Assembly (NCBI GenBank): GCA_003490145.1
Contig: QULQ01000004.1
Location: 124,001-188,000, forward strand
DNA from: Lachnospiraceae bacterium OM04-12BH
GTDB lineage: Bacteria > Bacillota > Clostridia > Lachnospirales > Lachnospiraceae
DNA length: 64,000 nt
Reading direction: 5' to 3'
The notes beneath the pieces were generated by a model that saw only the letters and a program-made list of their open reading frames with translations, was not told where the DNA came from and searched no databases. The translations under genes and the position numbers were made by a program. Positions 61,501 to 64,000 of this stretch are shown piece by piece. The stretch's first letter is position 1. Every line of letters starts with the position of its first letter.

Positions 61501-61953
61501 ATGAAAAAAAGCAGACATGAAAAAATTAAAGAACTGGTAGAGCAATATGAGATTGAAACCCAGGAGGAGCTGGCAAATCGTCTGAAGGAGTCCGGCTATC
61601 ATGTGACTCAGGCTACGGTATCAAGAGATATCAGAGAGCTGAAGCTTTCCAAGATCTCCGGTGGGGATGGAAGACAGAGATATACGATACTGCCACACAA
61701 TGATCATTATCTGAGCGATAAATATATCCGTGTATTAAAGGATGGGTTTGTTTCCATGGATATGGCACAGAATATACTTGTAGTGAAGACAGTATCCGGT
61801 ATGGCCATGGCAGTGGCAGCGGCAATCGATGCCATGAAGCTGAAGGAGATTGTCGGATCTATTGCCGGGGATGATACGATCATGATAGCAGTCAGAACAA
61901 CAGAGGAAACGGAGACCGCTATGGGAAAGATCCGCAGTGTACTGGAAGAATAA
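61501..61953 (+). CDS. argR: arginine repressor ArgR
   Basis: 150 residues, the standard length. N-terminal winged helix: KIKELVEQYEIETQEELANRLKESGYHVTQATVSRDIRELKLSKI at about residues 7-52. The C-terminal hexamerisation and arginine-binding domain has VKTVSGMAMAVAAAIDAMKLKEIVGSIAGDDTIMIAVRT, with the GT/GS-D-D arginine-contact pair. It controls arginine synthesis and breakdown genes; none is in the window. Usual location between nadK and recN. Confidence 0.96.
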   Translation: MKKSRHEKIKELVEQYEIETQEELANRLKESGYHVTQATVSRDIRELKLSKISGGDGRQRYTILPHNDHYLSDKYIRVLKDGFVSMDMAQNILVVKTVSGMAMAVAAAIDAMKLKEIVGSIAGDDTIMIAVRTTEETETAMGKIRSVLEE

Positions 61954-61981
61954 CTGTTTTGCACTGGCAGGAGGAATAAAA

Positions 61982-63661
61982 ATGCTGGAAAGCTTACATG
62001 TAAAAAATCTGGCTTTGATTGACGAAGCAGAAGTGGAATTTAAAAAAGGACTGAATATATTAACCGGTGAAACAGGTGCCGGAAAATCTATTATTATAGG
62101 ATCTGTCAATCTGGCACTTGGCGCAAAGGCAGATAAGGACTATATCAGAACCGGTGCTGAATATGCACTGATCGAGCTTGTTTTTTCCCTGAATGAAGAG
62201 CAGAAGAAAAGAATAGAGGAGCTGGAGTTCCCTATAGAGGATGATACACTGATCCTGCAGCGTAAGCTTATGCAGGGGAGGAGTATATGCCGGGTAAACG
62301 GAGAGAGCGTGAGCATGGGACAGCTCCGGCAGCTTTCAGGTGTACTTCTTGATATGTGTGGACAGCACGAGCACCAGCAGCTTTTAGGCAAGGAGAAACC
62401 GGCACAGCTGCTGGATGCTTTTGCAGGGAAAAAGCTTGCAGAACTGAAAGATAATCTGAAAAAGAGTTACCGGGAATACAGGCAGCTGCAGAAGGAGCTT
62501 TCGGAGAATGCCATGGATGAGCAGACAAGAAAAAGAGAAATGGATCTGCTTTCCTTTGAAGTAAATGAGATCGAAGAAGCAGCATTGATTCCCGAAGAGG
62601 AAGAAGAACTGGAAAAAAGCTATCGTAAAATGAGCAGTGCCAGACAGCTTCAGGAAACGGCAGGTCTTGTTTATGGTATAACCGGCTATGAAGAGGATGG
62701 CAGTGCCGGAGAACTGATCGGAAGGGCAGCCAGGGAACTGAAGAATGTGATCATGCTGGATGAAGAAGCAGGGATACTTGCAGACCAGCTTCTTGAAATA
62801 GACAATCTGCTGAATGATTTTAACAGATCCATGGCAGATTATCAGGAAAGCCTTACCTTCGATGAGGAAGAGTATGCAAGGATAAGAGACAGACTGGATC
62901 TGATCAACCATCTGAAGGGAAAGTATGGACAGACTGTTGAAGGAGTGCTTCAGGAGCTGGAAGAAAAGAAAAAGAGGCTGATGCAGCTTTCAGATTATGA
63001 GGAATATTACCGGCAGCTTTCGGGAAAGCTGGCAGAAGAAAAGGAGAAGCTTCTTCAGTATTGTAAGGCGGTATCCGAGATACGGAAGGCGGAAGCAGAG
63101 GAATTATCAAAGAAACTGGCAGAAGCAATGAGAGATCTGAATTTCCTTAATGTAGATTTTGCAGTTACTGTTATAAGTGATGAGGAATATCTTTCCGAGC
63201 AGGGCTATGACAGAACAGAGTTCCTGATCTCTACCAATCCTGGAGAAGCGAAAAAGCCTCTTTCCCAGGTAGCAAGCGGGGGAGAGCTTTCCAGAATCAT
63301 GCTGGCATTCAAATCGGTGTTCGCGGATACAGAAGAAACACCTACTCTCGTGTTTGATGAAATCGATGCAGGGATCAGCGGAAAAACAGCATGGAAGGTA
63401 TCAGAAAAGCTGGGACAGCTCTCCAGGGAGCATCAGATCATCTGTATCACTCATCTGCCGCAGATCGCAGCCATGGAGGATGTGCATTTTCTGATCGAGA
63501 AACAGATCGAAGGGGAACGGACGGTGACAAGGATCCGGGAGCTTAAGGAAGAAGAGAGTGCCATGGAGCTGGCAAGACTCCTTGGCGGGGGCGAAGTGAC
63601 AGAGGCTGTTATGACTAATGCCAGAGAGATGAAGCAGATGGCTTTAAAATCCAAGAATTAG
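61982..63661 (+). CDS. recN: DNA repair protein RecN
   Basis: 559 residues, the standard SMC-like repair ATPase. N-terminal Walker A LTGETGAGKSIIIGSV at about residues 27-42, followed by DMCGQHEHQQLLGKEKPAQLLD, a long coiled coil (about 150-370), then the ABC signature SQVASGGELSRIMLAFK and Walker B TLVFDEIDAGISGKTAWKV, ending with QIICITHLPQIAAMED. ATG 61982 after GGAGGAATAAAA; the frame from 61937 lies in the argR tail. No LexA box was seen in front. Confidence 0.97.
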   Translation: MLESLHVKNLALIDEAEVEFKKGLNILTGETGAGKSIIIGSVNLALGAKADKDYIRTGAEYALIELVFSLNEEQKKRIEELEFPIEDDTLILQRKLMQGRSICRVNGESVSMGQLRQLSGVLLDMCGQHEHQQLLGKEKPAQLLDAFAGKKLAELKDNLKKSYREYRQLQKELSENAMDEQTRKREMDLLSFEVNEIEEAALIPEEEEELEKSYRKMSSARQLQETAGLVYGITGYEEDGSAGELIGRAARELKNVIMLDEEAGILADQLLEIDNLLNDFNRSMADYQESLTFDEEEYARIRDRLDLINHLKGKYGQTVEGVLQELEEKKKRLMQLSDYEEYYRQLSGKLAEEKEKLLQYCKAVSEIRKAEAEELSKKLAEAMRDLNFLNVDFAVTVISDEEYLSEQGYDRTEFLISTNPGEAKKPLSQVASGGELSRIMLAFKSVFADTEETPTLVFDEIDAGISGKTAWKVSEKLGQLSREHQIICITHLPQIAAMEDVHFLIEKQIEGERTVTRIRELKEEESAMELARLLGGGEVTEAVMTNAREMKQMALKSKN

Positions 63662-63691
63662 TAACATAAAAAAATCCATATTTCACATACT

Positions 63692-63726
63692 AAAAGGGAC
63701 ATGCAAAGAGCGTGTTCCTTTTTCTT
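63692..63726 (+). terminator. terminator after recN
   Basis: GGGACATGC pairs with GCGTGTTCC (two G-T pairs), followed by TTTTTC. It ends the long nusB-recN unit before spoIVB. Confidence 0.75.
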
Positions 63727-63816
63727 TGAGTTTGAAGGGATACGGGAAGAGTGCCGCAGAAGTGAGAAAAATTATTTCAAAAACCTTCTGTATGAAAAAG
63801 AGAAGGATGTGAAGGC

Positions 63817-64000
63817 TTGGAACAGATCAAAAGGAATAATAGAAATAAACTGGCAGCCTACCGGTTTTTCTTATATATACTGCTGATATTTGGAACAGGA
63901 ATGACGACTGCATTTGGATATTATAGTCTGTGGTGCAGAATTCCGGCGACTATTATGGTGAAATCAGGTATGGAGGAAACATTTGATTTCCAGGTACCCG
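63817..64000 (+). CDS. spoIVB: SpoIVB signalling protease, N-terminal part only
   Basis: 61 codons from a TTG at 63817 to the window edge. A basic start is followed by a transmembrane anchor (about residues 15-38) and then CRIPATIMVKSGMEETFDFQVP, which is the typical entry into SpoIVB (pattern IP-x-x-I-x-V-x-x-G-x-x-x-x-FDF-x-x-P). The PDZ and serine-peptidase domains lie beyond the window. SpoIVB is made in the forespore and triggers processing of sigma-K. The conserved recN-spoIVB-spo0A order supports it. AAGGATG lies upstream of the TTG. The 63727-63816 leader shows no clear sigma-F/G promoter. Confidence 0.8.
   Translation, partial: MEQIKRNNRNKLAAYRFFLYILLIFGTGMTTAFGYYSLWCRIPATIMVKSGMEETFDFQVP

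Noticed and set aside
63664..63692. ACATA-17-CATACTA, a possible sigma-F/G promoter before spoIVB
   Set aside because: The start would fall inside the recN terminator hairpin at 63692-63726, so the match is probably chance in AT-rich DNA.

Overview
The window is a compact, mostly plus-strand stretch of chromosome from a spore-forming member of the Clostridia, most likely Lachnospiraceae (a Blautia/Dorea-like gut bacterium; the genus cannot be fixed from sequence alone). The evidence is the complete spoIIIA operon, spoIIM, the start of spoIVB, Gram-positive gene orders such as nusB-xseA-xseB-ispA-dxs-tlyA-nadK-argR-recN-spoIVB and rimP-nusA-ylxR-ylxQ-infB-rbfA-nrnA-truB-ribF, strong AGGAGG-type ribosome binding sites, and frequent TTG and GTG starts. 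No tRNA, rRNA, CRISPR array, prophage or insertion sequence was seen. Almost everything is core housekeeping DNA.

Layout. 1-4.9 kb: yicC (5' cut), remA, gmk, rpoZ, rimO, pgsA, cinA-type amidohydrolase and a membrane-anchored DUF3298-like protein, closed by a terminator. 5.2-8.6 kb: SOS-controlled recA-recX, then RNase Y. 8.7-15.6 kb: an aminotransferase, Nudix hydrolase and spoIIM; DAHP synthase on the minus strand divergent from hisS; an enolase gene remnant; a small HMA protein; and glf. 15.6-19.1 kb: a two-gene signalling unit (extracytoplasmic sensor diguanylate cyclase plus TPR/DUF4037 protein). 19.1-27.6 kb: a minus-strand amidase, a natural HAD phosphatase-EPSP synthase fusion, hflX, an RluF-like pseudouridine synthase, ligA, a Cys-rich unknown and metA. 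27.7-33.2 kb: a truncated NADAR remnant, a PAS protein, dgt, manC, ugd and a CPBP protease.

33.2-45.5 kb is the translation/RNA block: rimP-nusA-rnpM-ylxQ-infB-rbfA-nrnA-truB-ribF behind a promoter with a terminator hairpin in its leader, then a P60 cell-wall hydrolase with a WalR-like operator array, rpsO and pnp. 45.6-50.6 kb is spoIIIAA-AH behind a sigma-E-like promoter. 50.7-54.6 kb has deoB, prfC and a transglutaminase-like lipoprotein. 54.7-63.7 kb has an Asp23 protein, nusB, xseAB, isoprenoid genes (ispA, dxs), tlyA, nadK, argR and recN, and spoIVB runs off the right edge.

No wholly new multi-gene system is evident. The most notable items are the in-frame HAD-AroA fusion, two gene fossils (the enolase 3' end and the NADAR 5' end), a four-fold 11-bp-phased WalR-like array at the P60 promoter, a double LexA operator at recA, a probable attenuator ahead of rimP-nusA-infB, and the cyclase plus TPR/DUF4037 pair. 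Promoter, operator and terminator calls are pattern matches read by eye.
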